Assembly (NCBI GenBank): GCA_034666045.1
Contig: JAXDMN010000116.1
Location: 1 to 27,434, forward strand
Length of the DNA: 27,434 nucleotides
Direction: 5' to 3'
From: JAICTV01 sp034666045
GTDB lineage: Bacteria; Planctomycetota; Phycisphaerae; Tepidisphaerales; Tepidisphaeraceae
Numbering within the stretch: position 1 is the first letter of the stretch; every line of letters starts with the position of its first letter. Shown here one piece after another: positions 1 to 7,590 of this stretch. The translations under genes were made by a program, and so were the position numbers. The notes beneath the pieces are model-generated. The model was not told the origin of the DNA. It did not search any database and worked only from the letters and a program-made list of their open reading frames with translations.

Positions 1-57
1 GTCACCACGCCGAAGAGTCGCTGGCGTGGCGAATGCTCGGGCGAGACGCCCAAGCCA

Positions 58-1524
58 CTACTTTGCAGGCTCGATCGCGGGATCAGTCTCCGTCTGCGGC
101 GCGGGACGGGGTTGGCGGTCGAGGAAGACGCAGCGGTCGAGGGTGCGCCATTCGTCGCCGGGGCCGGCGGCGCGGCCGTCGGAGGAGGGCTTGATGAAGG
201 CGTCGCTGCCCTGGTCGTCAACGTTGTTGGCGCCGGCGGAATAGAGACGCGGGCGCGGCATGTCGGGCAAGTAGCCGAGCGGTTGGTCGCGCAGGAGCGC
301 GTCGTTCGGAACGGACGGCAAATAGTTCGGCACGAGGGCGGCGAGCGTTGGGGGGCGATGGCCGGCGTGGTCGAGTTGATACCAGCGGATGGCGATGGCC
401 GTGGCGGCGAGGCGGCGGTCGCTGGCGCAGCGGTGATGGGTTTCGAAGATGCGCTCGACGGCCGGCATCAGGATGTCGGAGAGCAGGTTCATCTTGCTGC
501 CGCGCGTCGGCATCGGCGGGAGCTTGTCCTTTACCGCGTGGAGGTTCGGCTCGTCGGACAGCGGGACCAGCGCGGTCATGCGGTCGAGCATGTCGATCGA
601 GTTGTGGTGAAAGAACGGGGCGAAGACGTAACGCCGCAGCGAGCTGTAGTTGACCTGCTGGCCCGGGCCGGTGGGCATCGAGATTCCATTGAGAATCGAA
701 CGGACGGCATCGAGCTGGGACATGCGTTCGCCGCGCAAGCTGCGGCGCAGGGCGTCGCGCGACTCGGCGTCGTCGAGCAGGCGGTCGATCATCTTTCGCG
801 CGTCCGCCGACGCGATCGCGCCGGGTGCGGCGCCGATTTTCAGATCCGGGGCGAGGTCGAAGATGGTCTCGGCCGCCAGCGCGGTGCAGCCGATGGCGAC
901 CAGGTGGCCGATTAACGATGGGTGGCGATCGCAGAAGCGCGCGATGTGAAGGATGTCGTCAACGCGGCGCAGGGCCGCGGCGTCGTCGCCATTCTCGTGG
1001 TCGACCAGCGCGGCGCGGCGGAGCAGGTTGCACAGTTCGCGCGGGCCCTTCATGCTCGGCATCATGACATTCATCAGGACGGGGGATTTGGTGAGATCGA
1101 GGTCCCAATCATGACGCGGCTTGTTGCGGCCCGCGGCGAACTGCGCCAGCGGCGCGGCGAGATCGGTCAGCGCGCTTTCGATCACTTTTCGCTCGTTCGG
1201 CCGGAGCGGGAGTCCGAAGTCGGCGTCGTCGTAGGCGCGGTTGGCGCTGGCGTATTGGTCGATGGCGTCGCCGGCGGCGAGGAGGTCGTCGCCGCCGTTG
1301 TCCGGGCCGTTCGGTGGCGTGGCGAAATCGGCGGGAAGGATCGGCTCGCCCGCGGCCTGCAGCGCGGCGACGCGCGACCGCACGCCGTGGCGGGCGACGG
1401 CGCTCCACGTCCCGTGGGCGATCAACACCAGGGCGATCATCGTGGCGATGGCCCAGCCGAATCGCCGGCCCCACCGCCCTTTTCGTCGGTTCGCCGCCGC
1501 CGCGGCGACGCTCTTTTCAATCAT
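58..1524 (-). CDS. membrane-anchored hypothetical protein, planctomycete type
   Basis: The predicted protein has 488 residues. It starts with a basic N-terminus followed by one hydrophobic segment at about residues 24-43, so it is probably anchored in the inner membrane with the rest outside the cytoplasm. The middle is helical, with a stretch around LIGHLVAIGCTALA. The C-terminal third (RWYQLDHAGHRPPTLAALVP, then LPSVPNDALL and RLYSAGANNVDDQG) resembles the tail of type II secretion pseudopilin-like proteins, where such text usually reads 'nDPFsg.pl.Y....lYSvG.n..DdGg'. I recognise the style but not a specific family, and no catalytic motif is visible. ATG at 1524 is preferred. Divergent from ubiX with only 47 bp between the starts, so the two promoters must be interleaved. 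Confidence 0.8.
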   Translation of the reverse strand: MIEKSVAAAAANRRKGRWGRRFGWAIATMIALVLIAHGTWSAVARHGVRSRVAALQAAGEPILPADFATPPNGPDNGGDDLLAAGDAIDQYASANRAYDDADFGLPLRPNERKVIESALTDLAAPLAQFAAGRNKPRHDWDLDLTKSPVLMNVMMPSMKGPRELCNLLRRAALVDHENGDDAAALRRVDDILHIARFCDRHPSLIGHLVAIGCTALAAETIFDLAPDLKIGAAPGAIASADARKMIDRLLDDAESRDALRRSLRGERMSQLDAVRSILNGISMPTGPGQQVNYSSLRRYVFAPFFHHNSIDMLDRMTALVPLSDEPNLHAVKDKLPPMPTRGSKMNLLSDILMPAVERIFETHHRCASDRRLAATAIAIRWYQLDHAGHRPPTLAALVPNYLPSVPNDALLRDQPLGYLPDMPRPRLYSAGANNVDDQGSDAFIKPSSDGRAAGPGDEWRTLDRCVFLDRQPRPAPQTETDPAIEPAK

Positions 1525-1558
1525 GGTGAAACCCCTGCTTTCGCTCGGCGTTGCAGCG

Positions 1559-1564
1559 TATCAT
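1559..1564 (+). promoter_or_regulatory. -10 box of ubiX, probable leaderless transcript
   Basis: TATCAT matches five of six bases of the sigma-70 -10 consensus and ends 7 nt before the chosen ATG, so transcription would begin at or next to the start codon. No Shine-Dalgarno sequence precedes the ATG, and the -35 region is weak. Confidence 0.45.
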
Positions 1565-1571
1565 ACCGGCA

Positions 1572-2189
1572 ATGGAAATCGTGACCGCCATCTCCGGGGC
1601 GTCGGGCGCGTTGTACGCGCAGCGCTTCATCCACGGCCTGGTGGCGGCGGGCGTGAACGTGCATCTCGTGGTCTCGCCATGGGGCAGGCGGCTGCTGCGC
1701 GATGAGCTGGGGATGGAGACGGTCGATCTCGAAGCGCTGGCCGGGACGAAAGATCATTCGATCACGCTGCACAACTACAACGACGTCGGCAGCACGCTGG
1801 CGAGCGGGTCGTTCATGCACGACGGCATGGTGATCGTGCCGGCGTCGAGCAACACGCTGGCGGAAGTGGCGCACGGCATCGGCGATAACCTCATCGCCCG
1901 GGCGGCCGCGGTCACGCTGAAAGAGCGGCGGAAACTGATCGTCGTGCATCGCGAAATGCCGCTCTCGCCGATCGACGTGAACAACTACAAGATTCTCAGC
2001 GACGCGGGCGTGATTCTCGCGCCGGCGAATCCGGGATTTTATCTGAACCCGACGACGGTGGGCGACGTGATTGATTTTGTCGCGGGGAAACTTCTGGATC
2101 TCGTGGGCGTGTCGCACGTGCTCGACACGCGCTGGGATCCGAAGAATGTGCGTCCGCCGGCGGGGGTGGATGACAAGGCGACAAGGTGA
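1572..2189 (+). CDS. ubiX: flavin prenyltransferase UbiX
   Basis: UbiX joins a dimethylallyl group to FMN to make prenylated FMN, the cofactor of UbiD-family decarboxylases, which serve quinone synthesis. The 205-residue protein shows the family's features in order: the N-terminal flavin-binding GASGALYAQRF, the SSNTLAEVAHGIGDNLIAR segment, LKERRKL, REMPLSPID and NPGFYLNP. An upstream in-frame TTG at 1551 would add seven residues, but ATG at 1572 begins right at the conserved MEIVTAISGASG strand. No UbiD partner is in the window; mqnP and mqnE nearby suggest the product serves the menaquinone (MqnL-type) decarboxylase. The last residues DDKATR are encoded by the left arm of an inverted repeat that also supplies the stop codon. 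Confidence 0.92.
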   Translation: MEIVTAISGASGALYAQRFIHGLVAAGVNVHLVVSPWGRRLLRDELGMETVDLEALAGTKDHSITLHNYNDVGSTLASGSFMHDGMVIVPASSNTLAEVAHGIGDNLIARAAAVTLKERRKLIVVHREMPLSPIDVNNYKILSDAGVILAPANPGFYLNPTTVGDVIDFVAGKLLDLVGVSHVLDTRWDPKNVRPPAGVDDKATR

Positions 2190-2256
2190 CAAGGTGAGGA
2201 ACACGAGCATCTCGCATTTTCACCTTGTCGCCTTGTCGCCTTGTCACCGTGTCATC
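2169..2256. repeat. inverted repeat of 8-nt GACAAGGY units
   Basis: The left arm has three head-to-tail copies of GACAAGGC/T beginning at 2172. The right arm (from 2220) has four units in opposite orientation (RCCTTGTC type, one reading ACCGTGTC), so the transcript can fold into a long hairpin. It overlaps the 3' end of ubiX and ends about 24 bp before the csrA-like gene. It may act as a terminator or processing site between the two, although there is no T-run. Confidence 0.8.
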
Positions 2257-2279
2257 TTCATTTGAGGGTGGTGTAGGCG

Positions 2280-2579
2280 ATGTTGGCCATTACGCGAAAA
2301 GTCGATCAGTGGGTTCAGATCGGGCAGTCGATCTCAGTCTCGCCGACGGACATCGACGCGAAGGCGGTGCGGCTGATCGCGCGCGGCCGGGTGATCGGCG
2401 GCGCGGAGGACGGGGCGTCGTTTGAGACCACCGCCGACCTGCCCGTCGGCGGGGAAATGCGCCTGGGCGATCATGTCGTCATCTCGGTCCTCGACATCCG
2501 CGGCGACGCGGTGCGGCTGGGCGTGCAATCGCCGAAGCACGTGCGCGTCGACCGGAAGGAACGGGCGGATCAGAAATAG
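2280..2579 (+). CDS. CsrA-family RNA-binding regulator with internal duplication
   Basis: CsrA/RsmA proteins are small post-transcriptional regulators that bind GGA motifs in mRNA leaders as domain-swapped dimers. This 99-residue protein is about 40 residues longer than usual. It starts like CsrA (MLAITRKV, compare MLILTRR) and ends like CsrA (LGDHVVISVLDIRGDAVRLG, then VQSPKHVRVDRKE), keeping the C-terminal VxR arginine used for RNA contact. Between them lies a second, diverged core: residues 8-36 align without gaps to residues 56-84 (VxxxxxIG, DIxxxAVRL against DIRGDAVRLG). The start is ATG with GAGG 12 nt upstream. It lies between ubiX and mqnP, separated from each by a long inverted repeat. 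RsmN-type proteins also carry an insertion, but not a duplicated strand pair. The family call is firm; retained RNA binding is inference. Confidence 0.8.
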   Translation: MLAITRKVDQWVQIGQSISVSPTDIDAKAVRLIARGRVIGGAEDGASFETTADLPVGGEMRLGDHVVISVLDIRGDAVRLGVQSPKHVRVDRKERADQK

Positions 2580-2582
2580 GAT

Positions 2583-2673
2583 GTAACCACGGATGAACAC
2601 AGATAAACACAGATATAATGTGTTTTAGTTTGGCATTTCTCATCCGTGTCCATCTGTGTTCATCTGTGGTTAC
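2583..2673. repeat. inverted repeat, ACCACGGATGAACACAG family
   Basis: The 32-nt arms at 2583-2614 and 2642-2673 match with four mismatches around a 27-nt AT-rich loop. The arms are built from related units (GGATGAACACA, GATAAACACA). From memory, this kind of sequence is scattered between genes in many PVC-group and environmental genomes. It fills the gap between the csrA-like stop and mqnP and would form a long hairpin in the mqnP leader. Confidence 0.85.
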
Positions 2674-2685
2674 CTTTTCCTTTCC

Positions 2686-3594
2686 ATGACCATCGCAGTT
2701 GAACCCCATTCCACGCGGTTAGCGACGAAGCTCGCGCACTTCGCCGGCGATATCAAGATCAGCCACACGGTATTCGCGATGCCGTGGGCGGTTTTGGCGG
2801 CGGTGATGGCGTGGGAGCGGGTTCGGGGGCCGATCGTGGGGAAGCTGGCGATCATTGTGGTGTGCATGATCGCGGCGCGGACGACGGCGATGGCGGCGAA
2901 TCGGTTGCTGGATGCGGAGCTCGACAAGAGAAATCCGCGCACGGCGCGGCGGGCGATTCCGAGTGGGCGGCTTTCGCCGCGGTTCGTCGGGCTCGCGATG
3001 ATGTTGTCGGCGGGGTTGTTCATCGCGGCGACGAGTTTGTTCTGGATTTCTTATGACAACGTCTGGCCGCTGGTGCTGTCGGTGCCGGTGCTGGTTTTCA
3101 TCTGCGCGTATCCGCTGCTGAAGCGGTTTTCGCGGCTGTGTCATTATTATCTCGGCGCGGCGCTGGCGCTGGCGCCGATCTGCGCGTGGATCGCGGTCAG
3201 CGGCGGGATTGACTGGCCGCCGATTTTGATGGCGGGCGCGGTGCTGTGCTGGACGGCCGGGTTCGACATCATTTACGCGTGCCAGGATTTTCAGAGCGAC
3301 CGCGAGACGGGCGTGGTGTCGGTGCCGGCGAAATTCGGGATCGCGCGGGCGCTGTGGATCAGCCGGGCGACGCACTTTTTCGCGCTGGTGCTGCTGATCG
3401 CGCTCGGCGTCAACGCGGCGGAGCTGTCGGTGCTTTATTTCGTCGGTGTCGCGCTGGCGGCGGTGCTGCTCATCGTCGAGCATGCGATCGTCAAGCCGGA
3501 CGAACTGTCAAAGGTTGGCCTGGCGTTCTTCACGATCAACGGCGTCATCAGCCTGCTGATCGGCGCGCTGGGCGTGATCGACGTGCTGACCTAG
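2686..3594 (+). CDS. mqnP: UbiA-family prenyltransferase, menaquinone MqnP type
   Basis: This is an integral membrane aromatic prenyltransferase that attaches a polyprenyl tail to the quinone ring precursor. The 302-residue protein has both Mg-diphosphate motifs: NRLLDAELDKRNPRTARRAI (NxxxDxxxD) near residues 70-90 and a second DxxYxxxDxxxD in DIIYACQDFQSDRETG near residues 195-210. Hydrophobic helices lie between and after them, as in UbiA. 'HTVFAMPWAVLAA' near the N-terminus is also typical. ATG at 2686 is chosen over an upstream GTG at 2656 because the latter lies inside the inverted repeat. The futalosine-pathway role is inferred from ubiX and mqnE nearby; ubiA of ubiquinone synthesis is the alternative. 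Its last 87 bp overlap the convergent gene. Confidence 0.85.
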   Translation: MTIAVEPHSTRLATKLAHFAGDIKISHTVFAMPWAVLAAVMAWERVRGPIVGKLAIIVVCMIAARTTAMAANRLLDAELDKRNPRTARRAIPSGRLSPRFVGLAMMLSAGLFIAATSLFWISYDNVWPLVLSVPVLVFICAYPLLKRFSRLCHYYLGAALALAPICAWIAVSGGIDWPPILMAGAVLCWTAGFDIIYACQDFQSDRETGVVSVPAKFGIARALWISRATHFFALVLLIALGVNAAELSVLYFVGVALAAVLLIVEHAIVKPDELSKVGLAFFTINGVISLLIGALGVIDVLT

Positions 3595-4815
3595 CGCGTC
3601 GAGCAGCTCGTCGCGCACGCGATCGGCGTCGTTGGAGCGCAGGCCTGAGACGAGGCTCACCTTCCCGCCGCCGGTGAGCATGGCGTGGATCGTGTAGTAC
3701 CGCTTCCCGTTCACCGCGGAGGTGTTGTCCTTCTGCAGGCCGACGATGTCTGCGACGTTCACCCGCCGATCGCCCGCGAACACCAACGCGCGCCACCGGC
3801 GGCGCACGCCCTGCCGGTCGACCTCGAGTTCGATGTGGCGGAACCAGTACAGGGCGGCGACGTAGGTGAGGATCACGGCGACGAGGCCGAATGCGGCAGC
3901 GAGAATGGTCGGGCCGTCAAAGCACAGCAGGGCTGCCGCAATCCCGCCAAAGAACAGGATGAACGCGCTGACCACCACCGCGGCCCTGCGGTTCACGGTG
4001 GCTGGGAAGACGAACCGCTTTTGGCCGGCGACGCTGGTTGAGATTTCGAGGTGCGAGTCGTCCAGGACGGCGACCGCCTTTGCGGGCGCGCGGATCGTCG
4101 CCGCCAACGCTTCTGCCTGGGGAACGAAGTCGGCCGCCTGGGCGGCATGGAAGACCGGCACGACGAAATCGGCGGTGTAATCGGCGCCGGGCATCGGCGC
4201 GCTGAGGCTCAGCCGCCAGAGGATGTCATTGCGGCGACTGTCAGAGGTCGCGCGGGCGTTGCGCGGGATGCGAAACGCGATCGGAATGGCCTGCCCGCCG
4301 CCGTCGCGCCCAGCGGGCAGGCGAGCGCCAAGGACTTGCTCCTGCTCCCAGAGCGTGTTCTCGCGCGTGTGGCGGTTCTTGCCACTGCCGGTCGTGACAC
4401 GGTTCACGCAGCAAAGTGTCACGCGGACGAATTCGATGTCACGCAGCGGAGCCGACATCTGAACCATCCCCGCCAGCCAGCCGCCCGGACATCCGGGCAT
4501 CGTCTCCAGCTCAAGGTATGATCGCCCGAACTTCGCCCGGCGTACCGTTGCCCGCACCGCACCGGCAAGCAGCGCAATCCCGACCAGCGGGAGGATCAGG
4601 ATGAAGTACCATATCGGCTCCCCCGCCCGCACTTCACGCAATCCGGCGACCGTGGCGGCCGTCGAGATCGTGTTCCAGATGACCGCGAAGATCCAGAACA
4701 TCACAACGATCGAAGTGGAGCGGTCCGCGATCCGCCCGCCGCCCCAACGCTTGTCGGCGAGCCACGGGCCGTCGATCTGCTGACTGGGGCGGTAGGGCTG
4801 GCTGGTGAGCGACAT
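3508..4815 (-). CDS. four-TM membrane protein of unknown function
   Basis: The predicted protein has 435 residues from ATG at 4815 (a TTG at 4824 is possible). Two hydrophobic segments lie at about residues 35-55 and 68-88, then a soluble region of about 180 residues rich in beta strands, then two more at about 270-295 and 300-320, followed by a soluble C-terminal domain that looks PH-like (HIELEVDRQGVRRRWRAL). The layout recalls DUF3592-type membrane proteins, but I do not recognise it firmly. The last 28 or so residues are encoded antisense to the end of mqnP and look low in complexity (QRADQQADDAVDREE), so the functional domain probably ends near RDELLDALGQ. Confidence 0.75.
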   Translation of the reverse strand: MSLTSQPYRPSQQIDGPWLADKRWGGGRIADRSTSIVVMFWIFAVIWNTISTAATVAGLREVRAGEPIWYFILILPLVGIALLAGAVRATVRRAKFGRSYLELETMPGCPGGWLAGMVQMSAPLRDIEFVRVTLCCVNRVTTGSGKNRHTRENTLWEQEQVLGARLPAGRDGGGQAIPIAFRIPRNARATSDSRRNDILWRLSLSAPMPGADYTADFVVPVFHAAQAADFVPQAEALAATIRAPAKAVAVLDDSHLEISTSVAGQKRFVFPATVNRRAAVVVSAFILFFGGIAAALLCFDGPTILAAAFGLVAVILTYVAALYWFRHIELEVDRQGVRRRWRALVFAGDRRVNVADIVGLQKDNTSAVNGKRYYTIHAMLTGGGKVSLVSGLRSNDADRVRDELLDALGQHVDHAQRADQQADDAVDREERQANL

Positions 4816-4840
4816 TGCTTTCAAAAATGGCGGCGACGTT

Positions 4841-4869
4841 TTGGGGCTGGCGGCCTGGTTCCCTATACT
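4841..4869 (+). promoter_or_regulatory. sigma-70 type promoter of mqnE
   Basis: TTGGGG at 4841 and TATACT at 4864 are separated by 17 nt. The -10 box ends 8 nt before the ATG at 4878, so the mRNA would have no leader or almost none. No Shine-Dalgarno sequence is seen. Confidence 0.5.
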
Positions 4870-4877
4870 TCCGCGAG

Positions 4878-6083
4878 ATGTCCGTGACCGACGAAGTTAT
4901 CCGCGTGTCGGACCCGAGCCTGCACGGCGTTCGCGAGCGCGTCCTCGCAGGTAAGCCGCTGTCGTACGACAACGGCGTCGCGCTCTATCGCAGCCGCGAC
5001 CTGCACGGCATCGGGCGGCTGGCGAATTTCGTGCGCGAGCGGCTGCACGGCGATAACACTTACTACAACCGCAACCGCCACATCAATTACACGAATGTCT
5101 GCGCTTTATCATGCAAGTTCTGTAGCTTCTACCGAAAGCGCGGCGAAGAGGGCGCGTATGAGATGCCGGTCGAACAGGTCGTCGCCACCGCGGTGAAAGC
5201 GCGCGACGCCGGCGCGACGGAAGTGCATATCGTCGGCGGGCTGCACCCGTGGATGAAATTTCAGTACTACCTCGACATGCTGAGCGGCATCCGCGCGGCC
5301 GCTCCGGATCTGCATATCAAGGCGTTTACGGCAATCGAAATCGTGCACTTCACTCGCGTCGCGCGGATGAGCGTCCGTGAAGTGCTGACCGCGCTGCGCG
5401 ATGCGGGACTCGGATCGCTCCCCGGCGGCGGCGCGGAGATTTTTGACGATCGCGTGCACGACGAAGTGTTCAAGGGAAAAGTCCGGGCCGACCGGTGGTT
5501 CGACGTGCATCGCACGGCGCACTCGCTCGGAATCTATTCAAACGCGACGATGCTTTACGGACACGTCGAGACCGTCGAAGAGCGCGTCCACCACCTTCTC
5601 GCCCTGCGCGAGTTGCAAAAAGAGTCGCTTGCCGCTTCGCGCGCATCCTTCAACTGCGTCATCCCCTTGAGTTTCATCCCCGAAGGGAGCGAGCTTGGAA
5701 ATCTCCCCGGTCCGACCGGCCTGACCGACCTGAAAACCCTCGCGATCGCGCGGCTGATGCTCGACAACATCGCGCACATCAAGGCGTTCTGGATCATGCA
5801 GGGCGTCGGGCTTTCGCAGATTGCGCTCGACTGGGGCTGCGATGATCTCGACGGCACGGTCGTCTGGTACGACATCACCAAGCGCCGCGAGGGTGGTGTG
5901 GGGGGCGGCGGCGGGACGACGCACCAGGAGCTGCACGAAGCGGACCTCCGCCGGCTCATCCGCGAGGCGGGACGAACGCCGGTGGAGCGCGACACGCTCT
6001 ATCGCGAGATTCGCCGCGAGGGCGGCATGTCCGCACCGGCGTCGCCAGCGTCGTTAGAAACAGCGGCCGCGTTTTGTCATTGA
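4878..6083 (+). CDS. mqnE: aminofutalosine synthase MqnE (radical SAM)
   Basis: MqnE is a radical SAM enzyme that joins the 3-[(1-carboxyvinyl)oxy]benzoate made by MqnA to adenosine, giving aminodeoxyfutalosine in the alternative menaquinone pathway. The 401-residue protein has the iron-sulfur motif C75-x3-C79-x2-C82 within NYTNVCALSCKFCSF. It also has the text that separates MqnE from MqnC: HIVGGLHP, FTAIEI, GLGSLPGGGAEIF and SNATMLYGHVET. ATG at 4878 starts the conserved part; an in-frame TTG at 4815 is less likely. A glycine-rich stretch near residue 340 (REGGVGGGGGTTHQE) and an Ala/Ser-rich tail after about residue 385 are local additions. No mqnA, mqnC or mqnD is present here, so the pathway genes are dispersed. 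Confidence 0.94.
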   Translation: MSVTDEVIRVSDPSLHGVRERVLAGKPLSYDNGVALYRSRDLHGIGRLANFVRERLHGDNTYYNRNRHINYTNVCALSCKFCSFYRKRGEEGAYEMPVEQVVATAVKARDAGATEVHIVGGLHPWMKFQYYLDMLSGIRAAAPDLHIKAFTAIEIVHFTRVARMSVREVLTALRDAGLGSLPGGGAEIFDDRVHDEVFKGKVRADRWFDVHRTAHSLGIYSNATMLYGHVETVEERVHHLLALRELQKESLAASRASFNCVIPLSFIPEGSELGNLPGPTGLTDLKTLAIARLMLDNIAHIKAFWIMQGVGLSQIALDWGCDDLDGTVVWYDITKRREGGVGGGGGTTHQELHEADLRRLIREAGRTPVERDTLYREIRREGGMSAPASPASLETAAAFCH

Positions 6084-6116
6084 CCGCGGTCGCGCGGCGC
6101 GGTGACATGGACCGCG

Positions 6117-7112
6117 ATGAGTGATGATTCCACGCCTCCGCCTGCGAACATGAACCCCCCGCCGATGCCGGTGATCGAGTACGACACGCCGCGCGCGGAT
6201 CAGGTGTCGCGGCGGAAATACTTCATCGCGTTCGGCGTGGCCGCGGTGTTAGGCGCGCTGCTGTTCGCCGTGCTGATGCTGGGCGTCGAGAGGCGGTCGC
6301 GCGTCATTGTGATGCCGCGGCCCGTGCAGCCGAGCGCGGGAACGTTGACGATCTCACCCTCGGCCGCACAAGCGCAGGCGCAGGCGGAAGTGCAGAAGCA
6401 GATCGAGGAATCGCGCAAGCGGGCGAATGAAGCCCGGCTGCGCGAGTTGCTCGTGAACAGGCTCGGGCCGCAGAAGGTCGTTTACGAGGAGGAGCCGGTC
6501 GCCGCCCGAAAATATTTCGGCCAGGGCGTCTGCAACCACCAGACGGCGCGGCGGGACATATCGATGCCGTTCTTCAGCGCATTCGAGCCGCCCGTCTATC
6601 GCACGGACGGATTCTGGGATAACAACAACAGCGACGAGCGCGACGCGCTGCTCTTCTCGCATCAGCTCACGAGCAAGAGCGGCAACGTCCGGCTCGTGAT
6701 GCTGGAGATGGAAGTCAAGCTCGACGGCACGAAGCTGTCGCAGGATGAATACAAGGTCGCGATCAATCGCAAGCTGAAGTACCGCATCTGCGAGCCGAAG
6801 CTCCTCGTGAATACGCCGAACGTCATCCGCCACGGCACATCGCTGACGATCGCACAGGACGGCGACAAGAACGTGATCCCGATCAAGTGGGTCGAGGGCA
6901 CGCTTCGCTCCGCGCGGCCGACGGAGAACAACCTCCGCTTCTTCGCCGGCCAGCCGGATCCGCAGGACCCGTCGCATTTCACGATCGACTACGAGGTCGG
7001 CGGCGTGAAAAGCACGATCGACGGCTGGCTGACCGACGACGATTTTCTGCGCATCCTCCCGCGCGGCGGCGCGGTCGATCACGGCAACTGGCGCATCGAC
7101 GGCGGGAAGTAG
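6117..7112 (+). CDS. single-pass membrane protein, unknown function
   Basis: The predicted protein has 331 residues from ATG at 6117; an upstream GTG at 6102 would add five. A proline-rich cytoplasmic N-terminus (about 35 residues) is followed by one membrane helix near residues 36-58. Next comes a Gln/Ala-rich, probably coiled-coil segment (AQAQAQAEVQKQIEESRKR) at about residues 87-115, then a soluble domain of about 200 residues with many beta strands and no motif I can name. It begins 33 bp after mqnE on the same strand and may be co-transcribed, but nothing links it to menaquinone synthesis. Confidence 0.75.
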   Translation: MSDDSTPPPANMNPPPMPVIEYDTPRADQVSRRKYFIAFGVAAVLGALLFAVLMLGVERRSRVIVMPRPVQPSAGTLTISPSAAQAQAQAEVQKQIEESRKRANEARLRELLVNRLGPQKVVYEEEPVAARKYFGQGVCNHQTARRDISMPFFSAFEPPVYRTDGFWDNNNSDERDALLFSHQLTSKSGNVRLVMLEMEVKLDGTKLSQDEYKVAINRKLKYRICEPKLLVNTPNVIRHGTSLTIAQDGDKNVIPIKWVEGTLRSARPTENNLRFFAGQPDPQDPSHFTIDYEVGGVKSTIDGWLTDDDFLRILPRGGAVDHGNWRIDGGK

Positions 7113-7154
7113 AATCCCTCGGGCGATCCGGCAAAACCGTGATATTTGCGTCAC

Positions 7155-7182
7155 TTGCCGATCCACGGGCTTTGGCTATACT
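7155..7182 (+). promoter_or_regulatory. promoter of the small basic protein gene
   Basis: TTGCCG at 7155 and TATACT at 7177 are separated by 16 nt. The start site would fall near 7189, giving a leader of about 26 nt that contains the GGAG ribosome binding site. Confidence 0.6.
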
Positions 7183-7215
7183 GCCCCGCTCGAATTTTCC
7201 CCGGAGATTGACGAA

Positions 7216-7524
7216 ATGGCCAGCGAATTGAAACCCGGCGGGACCTTGAAGGTCACCGTCAACAAGAACATCACCCGCGCCGCCGCCCGCAAGACGATCG
7301 AGCGGCTTTTCATGAAGGACAAAGCGGTCCGCAAGCCGATCGACACGCGCAGCCGCAACTTCATCGAGCTGCCCAAGCGTCGCGGCGGTCAGATCTGGAC
7401 CAAGCGTCCGAACAAGGTCCACCCGGACCTGAACAAAGGCGCCAGCGCGACGATCCTCGCGACCCCACAGGCAATCAAGGATTTGAACAGCGTCGCGAGC
7501 TTCGTCGACGTGAAGAAGGGATAA
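7216..7524 (+). CDS. small basic protein, conserved-looking, unknown function
   Basis: The 102-residue protein is rich in Lys and Arg and has no membrane segment or signal peptide. It has a probable beta strand (GGTLKVTVNK), a basic helix (RAAARKTIERLFMKDKAVRK), a basic Gly/Trp segment (PKRRGGQIWTKRPNKVHP) and a C-terminal strand-helix-strand (SATILATPQAIKDLNSVASF). The composition suggests binding to nucleic acid or the ribosome, but I know no named family. It appears to be a self-contained transcription unit, with a good promoter, GGAG 9 nt before the ATG, and a perfect hairpin plus T-run about 65 bp after the stop. This suggests strong constitutive expression. Confidence 0.85.
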   Translation: MASELKPGGTLKVTVNKNITRAAARKTIERLFMKDKAVRKPIDTRSRNFIELPKRRGGQIWTKRPNKVHPDLNKGASATILATPQAIKDLNSVASFVDVKKG

Positions 7525-7590
7525 CGCGCGGCGCTTTTCTGCGCCCGCGCATGCGCCCGCGGTTCAGCCGCGCAACGCGTCAAACGACAA

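Noticed and set aside
2169..2256. A CRISPR array or minisatellite in the GACAAGG repeats.
   Set aside because: Units are 8 nt, immediately adjacent and arranged as an inverted pair, with no spacers and no cas genes.
4878..6083. MqnC (dehypoxanthine futalosine cyclase) instead of MqnE.
   Set aside because: HIVGGLHP, FTAIEI and GLGSLPGGGAEIF are MqnE-type; the radical SAM triad alone would not decide.
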